A stretch of 64,000 nucleotides of DNA from contig NZ_JPGL01000024.1 of NCBI RefSeq assembly GCF_000732615.1, positions 62,001 to 126,000 on the forward strand, written 5' to 3'. Both the position numbers and the translations under genes were made by a program. How positions within the stretch are numbered: the first letter of the stretch is position 1; each line of letters begins with the position of its first letter. The notes under the pieces are model-generated. The model was given only the letters and a program-made list of their open reading frames with translations, made no database searches and had not been told where the DNA came from. Below are positions 54,498-63,655 of the stretch, in pieces. The stretch comes from Burkholderia paludis (GTDB taxonomy: Bacteria; Pseudomonadota; Gammaproteobacteria; Burkholderiales; Burkholderiaceae).

Positions 54498-55735
54498 ACA
54501 TCTATGCAGTAGGCGGAGCGATCCGCGACGAATTGCTCGGCGTGCCGGTGCAGGACCGCGACTACGTGGTGGTGGGCGCGACCCCCGAACAGATGGCCGC
54601 GCAGGGCTTCCGGCCGGTCGGCAAGGATTTTCCGGTGTTCCTGCATCCGCGGACGCAGGAGGAATACGCGCTGGCGCGCACCGAGCGCAAGACGGCGGCC
54701 GGCTATCACGGCTTCCAGTTTCATTACGCGCCGGACGTGACGCTCGACGAGGATCTCGCGCGGCGCGACCTGACGATCAACGCGATGGCGCGCGAGGTGA
54801 GCCCGGAGGGCACGCTGGTCGGGCCCGTGATCGATCCGTTCGACGGGCAGGCCGACCTGCGCGCGCGTGTGTTCCGGCACGTGAGCGACGCGTTCGTCGA
54901 GGATCCGGTGCGGATCCTGCGGATCGCGCGCTTTGCCGCGCGGTTCGCGGATTTCACGGTGGCGGACGAGACGCTCGCGCTGATGCGGCGGATGGTCGAC
55001 GCGGGCGAGGTCGACGCGCTCGTGCCCGAGCGGGTGTGGCAGGAGATCGCGCGCGGGCTGATGGAGGCGAAGCCGTCGCGGATGTTCGCGGTGCTGCGCG
55101 CGTGCGGTGCGCTCGCGCGCATCCTGCCCGAGGTCGATGCGCTGTGGGGCGTGCCGCAGCGCGCCGACTACCACCCGGAGGTCGACACGGGCGTGCACGT
55201 GATGATGGTCGTCGACCATGCGGCGAAGCAGGGCTACTCGCTGCCGGTGCGCTTCGCGGCGCTCACGCACGATCTCGGCAAGGCGACGACGCCCGCCGAC
55301 GTGCTGCCGCGCCACATCGGCCACGAGGGCCGCAGCGTCGACCTGCTCAAGCCGCTGTGCGAACGGCTGCGCGTGCCGAACGAATGCCGCGACCTCGCGC
55401 TGGTGGTGGCGCGCGAGCACGGCAACCTGCATCGCGTGATGGAGATGGGCGCGGCCGCACTGGTGCGGCTTTTCGAGCGCAGCGACGCGCTGCGCAAGCC
55501 GGCGCGTTTCGCCGAGATGGTGCAGGCGTGCGAATCGGATGCGCGCGGGCGGCTGGGGCTCGACACGCAGCCGTATCCGCAGGCCGAGCGGCTGCGCGTC
55601 GCGCTCGCGGCCGCGCGCAGCGTCGATGCCGGCGCGATCGCGCGCGGCATCGGCAACGACGCGGAGAAGATCAAGGACGCCGTGCATCGCGCACGGATCC
55701 AGGCCGTCGCGCAGGCGCTCGAAATCGGCGAATAG
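54494..55735 (+). CDS. cca: CCA-adding tRNA nucleotidyltransferase with HD domain
   Basis: A 413-residue class II CCA-adding enzyme that builds or repairs tRNA 3' ends. Head motifs are GGAIRDELLG (7-16) and QDRDYVVVG (21-29) with catalytic Asp residues, then EDLARRDLTINAMA. The C-terminal HD phosphohydrolase domain (VDHAAKQGY and ALTHDLGKATTP, about 235-263) is present, as in bacterial Cca with 2'-phosphatase/nuclease activity. Overlaps the GST gene by four bases. Confidence 0.95.
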   Translation: MNIYAVGGAIRDELLGVPVQDRDYVVVGATPEQMAAQGFRPVGKDFPVFLHPRTQEEYALARTERKTAAGYHGFQFHYAPDVTLDEDLARRDLTINAMAREVSPEGTLVGPVIDPFDGQADLRARVFRHVSDAFVEDPVRILRIARFAARFADFTVADETLALMRRMVDAGEVDALVPERVWQEIARGLMEAKPSRMFAVLRACGALARILPEVDALWGVPQRADYHPEVDTGVHVMMVVDHAAKQGYSLPVRFAALTHDLGKATTPADVLPRHIGHEGRSVDLLKPLCERLRVPNECRDLALVVAREHGNLHRVMEMGAAALVRLFERSDALRKPARFAEMVQACESDARGRLGLDTQPYPQAERLRVALAAARSVDAGAIARGIGNDAEKIKDAVHRARIQAVAQALEIGE

Positions 55736-55771
55736 CGGGGCAGCGCGGCGGGGCGGACGCCCCGCCAGCCG

Positions 55772-56548
55772 TTACGACTTCCTTTTGCGTGCCGGGGTGG
55801 CGGCCGGCGGGCGCTGGGCGGATGCGCGCGACCTGGCGGCCGGCTTCCGTGCCGCCGCGTTGGCCGGTCGCGCCGCGTCGGCGTCGAGGCCGCGCTCGCC
55901 GCGCTTCGGCGCCGGCGCGCGGCGGCTCACGCGAGGCTCGCCCTGCGCGGGCAGCCTGGCTTTCTTCCTGGCGGACCCGAATCCGGCGCAAGTGTCGTCG
56001 AACAGCGGCTGCGTGCTGACCGCGATCAGTTCGGCGGGCCCGTCGCCAACGTTGGCGACGCGATGCCGCTTGCGTGCGTCGAAGTGCAGCGAATCGCCGG
56101 GCGACAGCGGGTAGTCCTTCTTGCCGATCGTGTAGCTGATGCGGCCGGCCAGCACGTACACGAACTCGTCGCCGCCGTGCGACACCCATTCCGAACGGTA
56201 GCCTTCCATCATCTGCACCTTGAGCGCGTTGATCTGGCTGCCGTCGAACGAGGTGGAGAGCCGCTCGTACCACTGCGACGCGGCGTCGAGCGCGTACGGC
56301 TTGCGGCTGCCCTCGTGCGAATCGGGCTGCGCCTGGCGCGGCTGGTCGATCAGCGCGCCGAGCGGCACGTCCAGCGCTTTCGCGACGTTGGCGAGCGACG
56401 ACAGCGAGATGCCCGTGAGATGGCGCTCGACCTGGGACAGGAACCCGACCGACAGCTTCGCTTCGGTCGCGACTTCCAGCAGCGTTTTCTTCGCTTCCCG
56501 GCGCAGGCGGCGAATGTGCTGGCCGATACGCATGATGTCTGAATCCAT
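55772..56548 (-). CDS. XRE-family regulator with cupin domain and basic tail
   Basis: A 258-residue regulator. An XRE helix-turn-helix occupies about 6-65 (IGQHIRRLRREAKKTL and SVGFLSQVERHLTGISLSSLANVAKALDVP). A cupin domain follows at about 100-175 (GDEFVYVLAGRISYTIG, LSPGDSLHFDARKRHRVAN). Residues about 185-258 form an unusual Lys/Arg/Ala/Pro-rich tail with low complexity. ATG 56548 is preceded by AAAGAG. It is divergent from the Xaa-Pro aminopeptidase gene and probably controls it; the cupin may sense a peptide or metabolite. Confidence 0.87.
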   Translation of the reverse strand: MDSDIMRIGQHIRRLRREAKKTLLEVATEAKLSVGFLSQVERHLTGISLSSLANVAKALDVPLGALIDQPRQAQPDSHEGSRKPYALDAASQWYERLSTSFDGSQINALKVQMMEGYRSEWVSHGGDEFVYVLAGRISYTIGKKDYPLSPGDSLHFDARKRHRVANVGDGPAELIAVSTQPLFDDTCAGFGSARKKARLPAQGEPRVSRRAPAPKRGERGLDADAARPANAAARKPAARSRASAQRPPAATPARKRKS

Positions 56549-56687
56549 GAATCTCTTTCGTGGCAACGAGTCGGGAGGCGAGCGTGAGCGCGGGGGCGAC
56601 GATGCCGGCGCATTGTACCGCGCAGGGTCAACGGACGAATTGAGGCTGTGCCGGGATGCGCGCGTCGCGCGCCGATTTTAGCCCCAC

Positions 56688-56771
56688 GAAAATTTTGGCT
56701 TGACCTCAATTTCAGGGTGCTCTAGATTCTGTCGCGCGCATCAAAAAAAGTTAAGTGAGACCAAAATTTCC
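56688..56771. promoter_or_regulatory. Inverted repeat flanking the pepP promoter
   Basis: GAAAATTTTGG (56688-56698) and CCAAAATTTCC (56761-56771) are inverted copies with one mismatch, separated by 62 bases that contain the promoter. Each arm is itself an AAATTT-centred palindrome, so a dimer could bind each arm and loop the DNA. The XRE-cupin regulator encoded leftward is the natural candidate. Confidence 0.5.
56700..56728 (+). promoter_or_regulatory. Sigma-70 promoter of the Xaa-Pro aminopeptidase gene
   Basis: TTGACC (56700-56705), a 17-base spacer and TAGATT (56723-56728). Good fit to consensus and correct direction, about 170 bases before the gene. Confidence 0.7.
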
Positions 56772-56905
56772 CCCCAGGGCCTGCTGCGGGAGCGACACGG
56801 CGGCACGGCCGTGTCGCGCATCGTCCGCGCAGCGGCGCCGTGGCGCGTCGGGCATGCGACGCGCCGCGCCGCCGGCCGCCGACAACAATGAATAGTGGGC
56901 ATTCG

Positions 56906-58756
56906 ATGATCGATCGACTGAAATACAGCTTCTCCGGCCTTCCCCAGTACGACGCGTCCGTCGGCGACACGCAGGCCGGCCTGTCGCGCCTGCTCGACGC
57001 CGCGCGGCTCGACGCGGTCGTGGTCACGTCGCAGGACGAATACGTCACCGAGTACCTGCCGCTCGCCAACAACCCGCGCTACGCGCTGTCGGGGTTCGAC
57101 GGCTCGGCCGGCTGCGGGATCTTCCTCGGCGCGGCGACCGCGCAGGCGCTCGATCTGCCGCCGTTCGTGCTGTTCGTCGACGGCCGCTATCACCTGCAGG
57201 CCGAGCAGCAGTGCGATCCGGCGCGGGTGCGCCTCGAGAAGCTCGGGATGAACGAGACGATCTGGCAGGCGATGGCCGACTGGCTGGTCGCGCACGCGAG
57301 CCGGTTCGCGCGGGTCGGCTACGACGCGCGGCGGATCAGCGTCGCGCAGCGCGATCGGCTGTTCGCGCAGACGCAGGCCGCGTCGCTCGACTGGACGAGC
57401 CTCGCCGATCGCGAGATCGATCGCGCGATCGCGCTGCCGGGCTGGGTGGTCGAGCGGCCGATCTTCGAGCTGCCGGAATCGATGACGGGCCTGAGCGTCG
57501 CGCAGAACCTCGACGCGCTGAACCGCAAGCTGGCCGCGCACACCGGCGCGGCCGACGGCAGGACCGCATTCTTCACCTGTGCGTCGGACGATCTGGCGTA
57601 CCTACTGAACAGCCGCGGCTATCACATCCCGAATGCGTCGTCGCACCTCGGCTTCCTGTTCGCGGTCGGCGACCAGGTCGCGCTGTTCCTGCCGGAAGGC
57701 TGCGATGGCTGCGAGGTCACGCTCGCGTCGTATCCGGCGCTGCACGTGATCCGGCGCGATGTCGCGGCGCTCGAGCGCTTTCTCGCGCCGTTCGCGGTCG
57801 AGCACGTGTGTTACGGCTTCGAATCGGTGAACTGCGCGCTCGTCGATGTGGTGCGCCGCGTGTGGCCGCAGGCGCGGCACGCGGACTTCAACCCGGTCGA
57901 GGCGATGCGGGCCGGCAAGACGCCGGCCGTGCTCGACCGGTTCCGCGACGCGTTCGCCCGCAGTTCCGCGGCGATCGCCGAGACGATGCGCTGGGCGAAG
58001 ACCGGCGAGCCGGGCGTGCGTCACACCGAATACGACCTGGCGCGCGCGATCAACGACGCCTATGGCGCACGCTCGGCGGTCGCGCTGACGTTCCCGTCGA
58101 TCGCGGCGAACGGCGCGAACAGCGCCTTCGCGCACTACACGGCCGCGAGCGCCGACGTCGAGCTGACGGAGGGCGAACTCGTGCTGCTCGACAGCGGCGC
58201 CTATTACGAAGCCGGCTTCGCGACGGACTGCACGCGGGTCGTGCTGCGCCGTACGCACCCGGACACGGTTGCGCAGCCGTGGCAGCGCGAGATCTACACG
58301 GTCGCGCTGAAGGCCTGCATCAAGGGGCTCGTCGCGCGCTTCCCCGACACGGCGACGGGCGGCGAGGTCGACGCGCTCGTGCGGCAGGTGTGCCGCGACC
58401 ACGGCCACGATTTCGGTCACGGCACCGGGCACGGCGTCGGGATTCACGTGCACGAGGGCGGCGTGCGGTTCGCGCCGGGCTCGAAGTACGGGCTGGTGCC
58501 GAACGCGGTGATTTCGGTCGAGCCGGGCATCTACCTGCCGGGCAAGGGCGGCGTGCGGATCGAGAATATCGTGATCGTCCGGCCGGACGAGGCCCGGCCC
58601 GGCACGGTGACGTTCGAGAACATCGTGACGGTCGGCTACGACTGGGACCTGATCGATCTCGACCTGCTCGACGACGACGAGCGCGCCTACCTGCGCGACT
58701 ACGAGCGGCTGTGCGTGGAGCGCGGCACGCAGGTCACCGCGTGTCCGCTGCTGTGA
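56906..58756 (+). CDS. Aminopeptidase P family protein (Xaa-Pro aminopeptidase)
   Basis: A 616-residue metallopeptidase of the M24 family with the three-domain architecture of eukaryote-like aminopeptidase P. Two creatinase-type N-domains occupy about 1-310. The catalytic pita-bread domain carries the dinuclear metal ligands in LLDSGAYYEAGFATDCTRVV (Asp pair), HGTGHGVGIHVHEGG (His) and ISVEPGIYLPGKGGVRIEN (two Glu). It removes N-terminal residues preceding proline. ATG 56906 has GTGGG upstream; ATG 56888 is an alternative six codons longer. Divergent from the XRE-cupin regulator. Confidence 0.92.
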   Translation: MIDRLKYSFSGLPQYDASVGDTQAGLSRLLDAARLDAVVVTSQDEYVTEYLPLANNPRYALSGFDGSAGCGIFLGAATAQALDLPPFVLFVDGRYHLQAEQQCDPARVRLEKLGMNETIWQAMADWLVAHASRFARVGYDARRISVAQRDRLFAQTQAASLDWTSLADREIDRAIALPGWVVERPIFELPESMTGLSVAQNLDALNRKLAAHTGAADGRTAFFTCASDDLAYLLNSRGYHIPNASSHLGFLFAVGDQVALFLPEGCDGCEVTLASYPALHVIRRDVAALERFLAPFAVEHVCYGFESVNCALVDVVRRVWPQARHADFNPVEAMRAGKTPAVLDRFRDAFARSSAAIAETMRWAKTGEPGVRHTEYDLARAINDAYGARSAVALTFPSIAANGANSAFAHYTAASADVELTEGELVLLDSGAYYEAGFATDCTRVVLRRTHPDTVAQPWQREIYTVALKACIKGLVARFPDTATGGEVDALVRQVCRDHGHDFGHGTGHGVGIHVHEGGVRFAPGSKYGLVPNAVISVEPGIYLPGKGGVRIENIVIVRPDEARPGTVTFENIVTVGYDWDLIDLDLLDDDERAYLRDYERLCVERGTQVTACPLL

Positions 58757-58775
58757 GCGCAGCCGCCCGCGCCGA

Positions 58776-60119
58776 TCAGTTCAGCAGGCGCGTGCGCACG
58801 AACGGCGCGATCTGCCCGGCGAGCCAGGCGTGCGTGCGGGTCGTCGGGTGCAGCGTGTCCCAGAACACGAAGCGCGCCGGATCGCGGCAGTCCGCCCGCG
58901 GCGTCTGTGCGCTCAGGTAGGTGAGCGACGACGGCTTCGGAATGTCGAGGCAGGCGAGCTGCGCGTCGTCGAAGCCGTAGCGGGCCGGGTGGCTCAGCAG
59001 GTCGTCGAACGGCGCGTACGCGTCGAAGACCTCGAGCCGCAGCGTCGCGCCGTAGCGGGCGCGCAGCGCGGCGGCCGCGTCGACCAGGCGCCGGTTGTAG
59101 TCCTTGACCTGCGCGGCGACGCTCGCCGTGTCGGTGCGGGTGGCGAACACCGGCGCGCGCGACACGTCCGGCAGCGTGACGAGCATGATCCGCGTCGCGC
59201 CGGCCGCGGCAAGCCGCTCGAGGCTGTCGCGCACCGCATTCGCCGCCTGCTCCGGCGAGCGCCCGTAGTTCACGAGATCGTTGCCGCCCGCGAACACCGC
59301 GAACAGCGTGTTGGCCGGCCGGTAGTCCGGCGCGCGCTCCATGTATTCGCGCCACGAGTCGATCTGCTGCACGAGGCCCGGCACGACGAGGTGCTGGTCG
59401 GTCGCCGCGCCGCCGATCGCCCAGTTGTAGAGCGGCAACTGCAGTGCGTTCGCCAGATACTCGGCCCACACCGGGCCGTTGCTGAAGCGTCCCGCATGCC
59501 AGCTCGTGCCGTTCGGCAGCTTCCACTGGCTCGCGTTGAACATGTTCTGGGTGTCGGACAGGCTGTCGCCGAACACGATCAGCTTGTTGACGCGCGCATC
59601 CTGCTGCGCGGCATCGAGCGTCCACACCGTGTAGTTGAACGACAGCGCGTTGTTGGCCGCGACCGCCTGCGTGAGGTCGGCCCGGATGCCTTTCGCGGCG
59701 AGCGTCTTGCGGCACACGTCGGCGAGCGTCTCTTGCGCCGTCGTGCTGTAGAACATGTTCTTCCACTGCGTGATGCCGTCCGCCCACCAGTAGCCGGGCA
59801 CGCGATACCAGTCGCCGGCGGCGGGGTCGCGCGCCCACTCGTAGGTCGCGGCCGGCTTCAGCGGATCCGGATCGATCCGGTACCAGCAGCGCAGGTACGT
59901 GTAGGTGTCGGTGCCGCGGCGCGCCGCGCGCGGCGTGGCGGCGGACGCGCTCGACGCGGCCGGCGGCACGACGTCGGGGCCGCCCGGCGACAGCGACATG
60001 TCGCCCGTCGGCGTGGGCAGCGGCGCGGGGGCCGCGGCGTGCGCGGCGGGGAGCGCCAGCGCGACGACGGCGGAAACGGTGGCAATGCGGGATGACGCGG
60101 GAATGCGGAAATATGGCAT
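58776..60119 (-). CDS. Secreted SGNH/GDSL esterase-lipase
   Basis: A 447-residue exported esterase/lipase. A signal peptide (about 1-29, cutting near AHAAA) precedes a 120-residue N-terminal extension with aromatic and Trp-rich segments (TYLRCWYRID, WKNMFYS). The GDSL block I is FGDSLSDTQNMF with nucleophile Ser, block III is FAVFAGGND, and block V DTLHPTTRTH holds Asp and His. Overall it resembles thermolabile hemolysin/phospholipase-type GDSL proteins. AGAGGG lies nine bases before ATG 60119. Possible exported lipase or phospholipase; no autotransporter beta-barrel follows. Confidence 0.88.
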   Translation of the reverse strand: MPYFRIPASSRIATVSAVVALALPAAHAAAPAPLPTPTGDMSLSPGGPDVVPPAASSASAATPRAARRGTDTYTYLRCWYRIDPDPLKPAATYEWARDPAAGDWYRVPGYWWADGITQWKNMFYSTTAQETLADVCRKTLAAKGIRADLTQAVAANNALSFNYTVWTLDAAQQDARVNKLIVFGDSLSDTQNMFNASQWKLPNGTSWHAGRFSNGPVWAEYLANALQLPLYNWAIGGAATDQHLVVPGLVQQIDSWREYMERAPDYRPANTLFAVFAGGNDLVNYGRSPEQAANAVRDSLERLAAAGATRIMLVTLPDVSRAPVFATRTDTASVAAQVKDYNRRLVDAAAALRARYGATLRLEVFDAYAPFDDLLSHPARYGFDDAQLACLDIPKPSSLTYLSAQTPRADCRDPARFVFWDTLHPTTRTHAWLAGQIAPFVRTRLLN

Positions 60120-60268
60120 GCGGCCCTCTTCTGATTGTTGTGACTGGACGGCGGCGCGGTGGCGCGGCCGTGTATCGGAAGGGACCGTGGATGCCGGGCT
60201 TGGGCCCGGTCTGTCGAAACGTGAAATGCCGCGTGGCGGCAAGGGGCGGCGGGCGTGCCGCCGGCCGG

Positions 60269-60709
60269 TCAGCGCGTGAGTGCGGACACGCGGCCGTCGG
60301 GGCCGTAGACGCCGGCCGGTGCGGGCGTCGAGCGCAGTACCGCGAGCGCGCGCTCGTTGTAGTCCATCCGGATCCGGATCAGCATGCCGTTGTTCGCATT
60401 GGCCTGGCGCGCGCGTTCGGCGGCCTGCTGCAGCAGTTGCCAGCGGCCGGCGAGGCGGGCGTCGCGTTCGGCGGCCTGGTCCATCCCCTTCTTGCCGGAC
60501 GGAAAGCCGAGCGCGGAAAGCTGCGTGTCGCGCGTGCGTTCGAGCTGCGCGAGCCGGTCGATCAGCTCGCTTTTCTTTTCGACGATCCCCGGCAGCATCG
60601 CGAGCGGCTGGGCCGTCGTCAGCGCCTTTTCCTCGTAGGCGAGCAGGGACGCGAACGCTTCGACCGTCGCGTGTTCGTCGTTGACCGTGGCCAGCAGCTC
60701 TTCTCTCAT
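60269..60709 (-). CDS. flgN: Flagellar chaperone FlgN
   Basis: A 146-residue helical cytoplasmic chaperone for the hook-filament junction proteins FlgK and FlgL. Coiled-coil-rich composition (EELLATVNDEHATVEAFASLLAYEEKAL at the start) and the position after flgM identify it. ATG 60709 chosen; a GTG-initiated longer frame to 60736 is less likely. Co-transcribed with flgM, which starts upstream on the same strand. Confidence 0.9.
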   Translation of the reverse strand: MREELLATVNDEHATVEAFASLLAYEEKALTTAQPLAMLPGIVEKKSELIDRLAQLERTRDTQLSALGFPSGKKGMDQAAERDARLAGRWQLLQQAAERARQANANNGMLIRIRMDYNERALAVLRSTPAPAGVYGPDGRVSALTR

Positions 60710-60781
60710 CGCGTCATGCTCGTCGCGCCGGCGCACGGGGTTCGGCGCGCCGGCAAACCGGGGGCCGGCCGCGAGGCCGGA

Positions 60782-61111
60782 TCAGCTGCCCTGCGGGCGC
60801 TGTTGCTGCAGCAGCTCGCGGGCGGTATTCAATACGCCGTCGGCGATCTTGTTCGCGTCGATCGTCAACGTGCCGTTGTTCAGCGCATCCTTGATCGACT
60901 GGACCAGGCCCGAGTCGATATCGGCGCTGCCCGACGCGGATGCCGAACGCAACTGGCCGGACAGACCCGACAGGTTCACGGTCGAATCGCCGCCGGTCGA
61001 TCCGGCATCGGCCGCCTGCGCGGACGACTGGGCCGTGCCGGAAGGCGCACGGGTCGCGCCGTTGCCGGTCGGCGCCACGGGGCTCGGGTTCGGAGTGGAA
61101 TCGATCTTCAC
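60782..61111 (-). CDS. flgM: Anti-sigma-28 factor FlgM
   Basis: A 109-residue, largely unstructured protein that holds FliA (sigma-28) inactive until the hook is complete and is then exported through the flagellum. MKIDSTPNP is the expected N-terminus, and the C-terminal helices (IDSGLVQSIKDALNNGTLTIDANKIADGVLN, about 65-95) form the sigma-binding core. The middle is Ser/Thr/Ala/Gly-rich. A sigma-28 promoter lies immediately upstream, giving the usual feedback loop. Confidence 0.94.
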   Translation of the reverse strand: MKIDSTPNPSPVAPTGNGATRAPSGTAQSSAQAADAGSTGGDSTVNLSGLSGQLRSASASGSADIDSGLVQSIKDALNNGTLTIDANKIADGVLNTARELLQQQRPQGS

Positions 61112-61139
61112 GATGGGTTTCCTGTTCGGTTTGACCCAG

Positions 61140-61166
61140 ATAACGGCCGGGCCGGCCCGAACTTTA
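61140..61166 (-). promoter_or_regulatory. Sigma-28 (FliA) promoter of flgM-flgN
   Basis: On the minus strand TAAA (61166-61163), 15 bases, then GCCGTTAT (61147-61140) against consensus GCCGATAA. It lies about 30 bases upstream of the flgM ATG, so FliA activates its own inhibitor. Confidence 0.85.
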
Positions 61167-61229
61167 GCATCGCGAGCCTGGAATTCTCCGAATAAACAAT
61201 TCTTTACATTCTTGCGGCGCTATCCGTCC

Positions 61230-62435
61230 CTATAACGGAATCTCCACGGTGCCGGCGTCCTTGACGATCGCCGTGACGATCTGGCCCGCCGCCATCCGCA
61301 CCCGTACCGACTGGCCCGGCGCCGCATTCGCCAGCGCGCTGCCCTCGGCCGAGATCGTGAAACCGGGGCCGGCCGCGACGACCCGCACCGTCTGGCCGGC
61401 CGACACCGACGCGGCGCTCTTCAGCATGTCCTGCCGCAGCGGCAGCCCGGCCGAGATGCGGGCGAGCGGGGTCGAGCCGATCGCCTGCGCCGGGTCGGTG
61501 ATCACCGCGAGCGGCAACACCGTCAGGTCGCCGTCGCGTGCGACCAGGTCGGCCGCGGTCAGCGGCTCGCCGGGCGCGATCTGGCGCGCGGCGACGTAAT
61601 AGGTGGCCTGCACGGTGACCTTGGCCTGCAGGTAGACGGTCCACGGCCGTTCGCCCGCGCAGCGCACGCCGACCGTCGTGCGGCCCCACAGGCGCGCGCC
61701 GGTCGGCAGGAACGGTTCGAGCGTCGTGCACGTGGCGAGCCCGCGCGGAAACGCGTTCGTGACCGTCGCGGTGGGCTTGCCGGGCAGGCCGGCGATCTGC
61801 TGCTGCAGGAATGTGAGGGCCGCGCGGCGGATCGTGTCGGGATCCTGCTGGCCGGGCGGCGTCGCGGGCTGGGCCGCGGCAGCCGTTGCCGGGGTGGCGG
61901 ACGCCGCGATCGGGCGCGGCGCGGCGCGGGTGGCCGCCAGGCGTGCCGCGGGCGACGGTTGCGGTGCCCGCCGTGCCGGATTCGATGCGGGTTCGGCCGT
62001 GCCGGCGACGACCGTCGCGACCGTGTCGCGGTCGGCGGTGCGCGGGGCGCCATACCCGGCGCGGGCGGCGGCCGCGTAGGCCGGGGCCGGTGCGGCGACC
62101 GGCGGCGGGACGGTCGTCACGACCATCGTGCCGGCCGGCTGCGCCGCGTAGCCGCTGCCGGATGCGCCGGCGCCGGCCACCGCGCCGCTGGCCGCGCGAC
62201 CCGCGTCGGGCGCGAGGCCCGCACCCGGCGCGGCCGTGCCGCCGAATTGCCCGCCGCTCGCCGCGTTGGCGTGCGCGAGCGCGGTTTCGGCCGTCTCGCC
62301 GCGTCCCGGAATCACGATCATCCCGTCGTCCGCGTGCGCGGCCGGCGCGGCGATCCACAGCGCCGCGACGAGCGCAAACGCACGCCGGACGTGCGTAAGC
62401 CGCCCGTTCCTTCCGCGAAGTGCGCTGCCAGTCAT
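61230..62435 (-). CDS. flgA: Flagellar P-ring chaperone FlgA, long form
   Basis: A 401-residue periplasmic chaperone for assembly of the P ring. A signal peptide (about 1-35, ending AAHAD) is followed by roughly 130 residues of Ala/Pro/Gly-rich low-complexity sequence. The genuine FlgA part runs from about 190: DTIRRAALTFLQQQIAGLPGK, then an SAF-like C-terminal domain (YVAARQIAPGEPLTAADLVARDGDL). E. coli FlgA has 219 residues, so the inserted linker nearly doubles the protein. Divergent from flgBCD. Confidence 0.93.
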   Translation of the reverse strand: MTGSALRGRNGRLTHVRRAFALVAALWIAAPAAHADDGMIVIPGRGETAETALAHANAASGGQFGGTAAPGAGLAPDAGRAASGAVAGAGASGSGYAAQPAGTMVVTTVPPPVAAPAPAYAAAARAGYGAPRTADRDTVATVVAGTAEPASNPARRAPQPSPAARLAATRAAPRPIAASATPATAAAAQPATPPGQQDPDTIRRAALTFLQQQIAGLPGKPTATVTNAFPRGLATCTTLEPFLPTGARLWGRTTVGVRCAGERPWTVYLQAKVTVQATYYVAARQIAPGEPLTAADLVARDGDLTVLPLAVITDPAQAIGSTPLARISAGLPLRQDMLKSAASVSAGQTVRVVAAGPGFTISAEGSALANAAPGQSVRVRMAAGQIVTAIVKDAGTVEIPL

Positions 62436-62639
62436 CGCCGTGCCCCCGATTCGTTGCTCCGCTTCGCATTCTAGGGAGCGGGGCGGTCGCGCAAACGATG
62501 AATAGAGGGGGGCTTTGCCGCGTTATTCGCCCGATTGCCGGTTGCGCGCGACGCCTACCATCGCTGTCATGGAAAAAAGCCTCTCGGGTCGCCATCCGGC
62601 GTGAGGGGCGTGCAGCGCTTCATACGGAGAGACGCACAC

Positions 62640-63128
62640 ATGCTGGACAAACTCGATGCGGAATTTGCGTTCGGCCGACAGGCGCTCGACGTGCGCGCCT
62701 ACCGGCAGGAACTGCTTTCGTCGAACATCGCGAACGCCGACACGCCCGGCTACGAGGCCCGCGACGTCGATTTCGCGTCGACGCTCGCGCGCTCGCTGAA
62801 GCAGACGGGCGGCGGCCTTGCGCCGAGCAACGCCGCGCAACTGCCGATGACGCAGCCCGCCGGCGTGACGAGCGGCATGTCGATGGTGTCGACGGCGGCG
62901 GGCCACATGGCCGGCACCGTGAAGCTGATCCCGACGGGCGGCCCGTCGGACGATTACGGTCGCGCCGCGTACCGGATGCCGCTGCAGCCGTCGCTCGACG
63001 GCAACACGGTCGATCTCGACGTCGAGCGCGTGCAGTTCGCGAACAACGCGCTGCATTACCAGACCGGGCTGACCGTGATGACCCAGCAGATCAAGTCGAT
63101 GATCGCCGCGATCACGACCAACCAGTGA
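62640..63128 (+). CDS. flgB: Flagellar basal-body rod protein FlgB
   Basis: A 162-residue proximal rod subunit exported by the flagellar type III system. The N-terminal heptad-containing segment ([35 protein letters not shown]) with the [11 protein letters not shown] motif is the rod-protein hallmark. GGAG upstream of ATG 62640 supports the start over an in-frame ATG at 62535. First gene of the rightward flgBCD operon. Confidence 0.96.
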   Translation: MLDKLDAEFAFGRQALDVRAYRQELLSSNIANADTPGYEARDVDFASTLARSLKQTGGGLAPSNAAQLPMTQPAGVTSGMSMVSTAAGHMAGTVKLIPTGGPSDDYGRAAYRMPLQPSLDGNTVDLDVERVQFANNALHYQTGLTVMTQQIKSMIAAITTNQ

Positions 63129-63174
63129 CGGCGCGCACCGCCTCCGAATCCGTATCCGAGCAAAAGGAGCTTCC

Positions 63175-63600
63175 ATGCCCTCGTTGATGAACATCTTCGG
63201 CGTTGCCGGCTCGGCGCTGTCCGCGCAGTCGCAGCGCCTGAACGTCACCGCGTCGAACCTCGCGAACGCCGACAGCGCGACGGGCCCCGACGGCAAGCCG
63301 TACAAGGCCAAGCAGGTCGTGTTCGCGACCGACCCGATCGGCGGCGCGCGCACCGCGTCCGGCCAGGGCGTGGGCGGCGTGCGAGTGACCCGGGTGGTCG
63401 ACGACCCGTCGCCGATGAAGTCGACCTACGACCCGGCGAACCCGGCCGCCGACGCGAACGGCTACGTGCAGATGCCGAACGTCGATCCGGTGCAGGAGAT
63501 GGTGAACATGATTTCGGCGTCGCGCTCGTACCAGGCCAACGTCGAGACGCTGAACACGGCGAAGACGCTGATGCTCAAGACGTTGACGATCGGCTCGTAA
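63175..63600 (+). CDS. flgC: Flagellar basal-body rod protein FlgC
   Basis: A 141-residue rod subunit. The N-terminal motif [24 protein letters not shown] and the C-terminal [27 protein letters not shown] (heptad helix) are the conserved rod-family ends. Follows flgB by 46 bases. Confidence 0.96.
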   Translation: MPSLMNIFGVAGSALSAQSQRLNVTASNLANADSATGPDGKPYKAKQVVFATDPIGGARTASGQGVGGVRVTRVVDDPSPMKSTYDPANPAADANGYVQMPNVDPVQEMVNMISASRSYQANVETLNTAKTLMLKTLTIGS

Positions 63601-63655
63601 GCCGCGCGCCGACCGACCTTACAGACCCGACAGTTTCGACAGAAGGCTACCCAGG

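Larger units (their letters stand above)
56549..56905. other. Divergent regulatory region of XRE and pepP-like genes
   Basis: About 350 bases without a gene. The AT-rich centre holds the promoter and inverted repeat listed separately. On the minus strand a TACAAT hexamer (56612-56617) is a possible -10 for the XRE gene. Confidence 0.5.
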
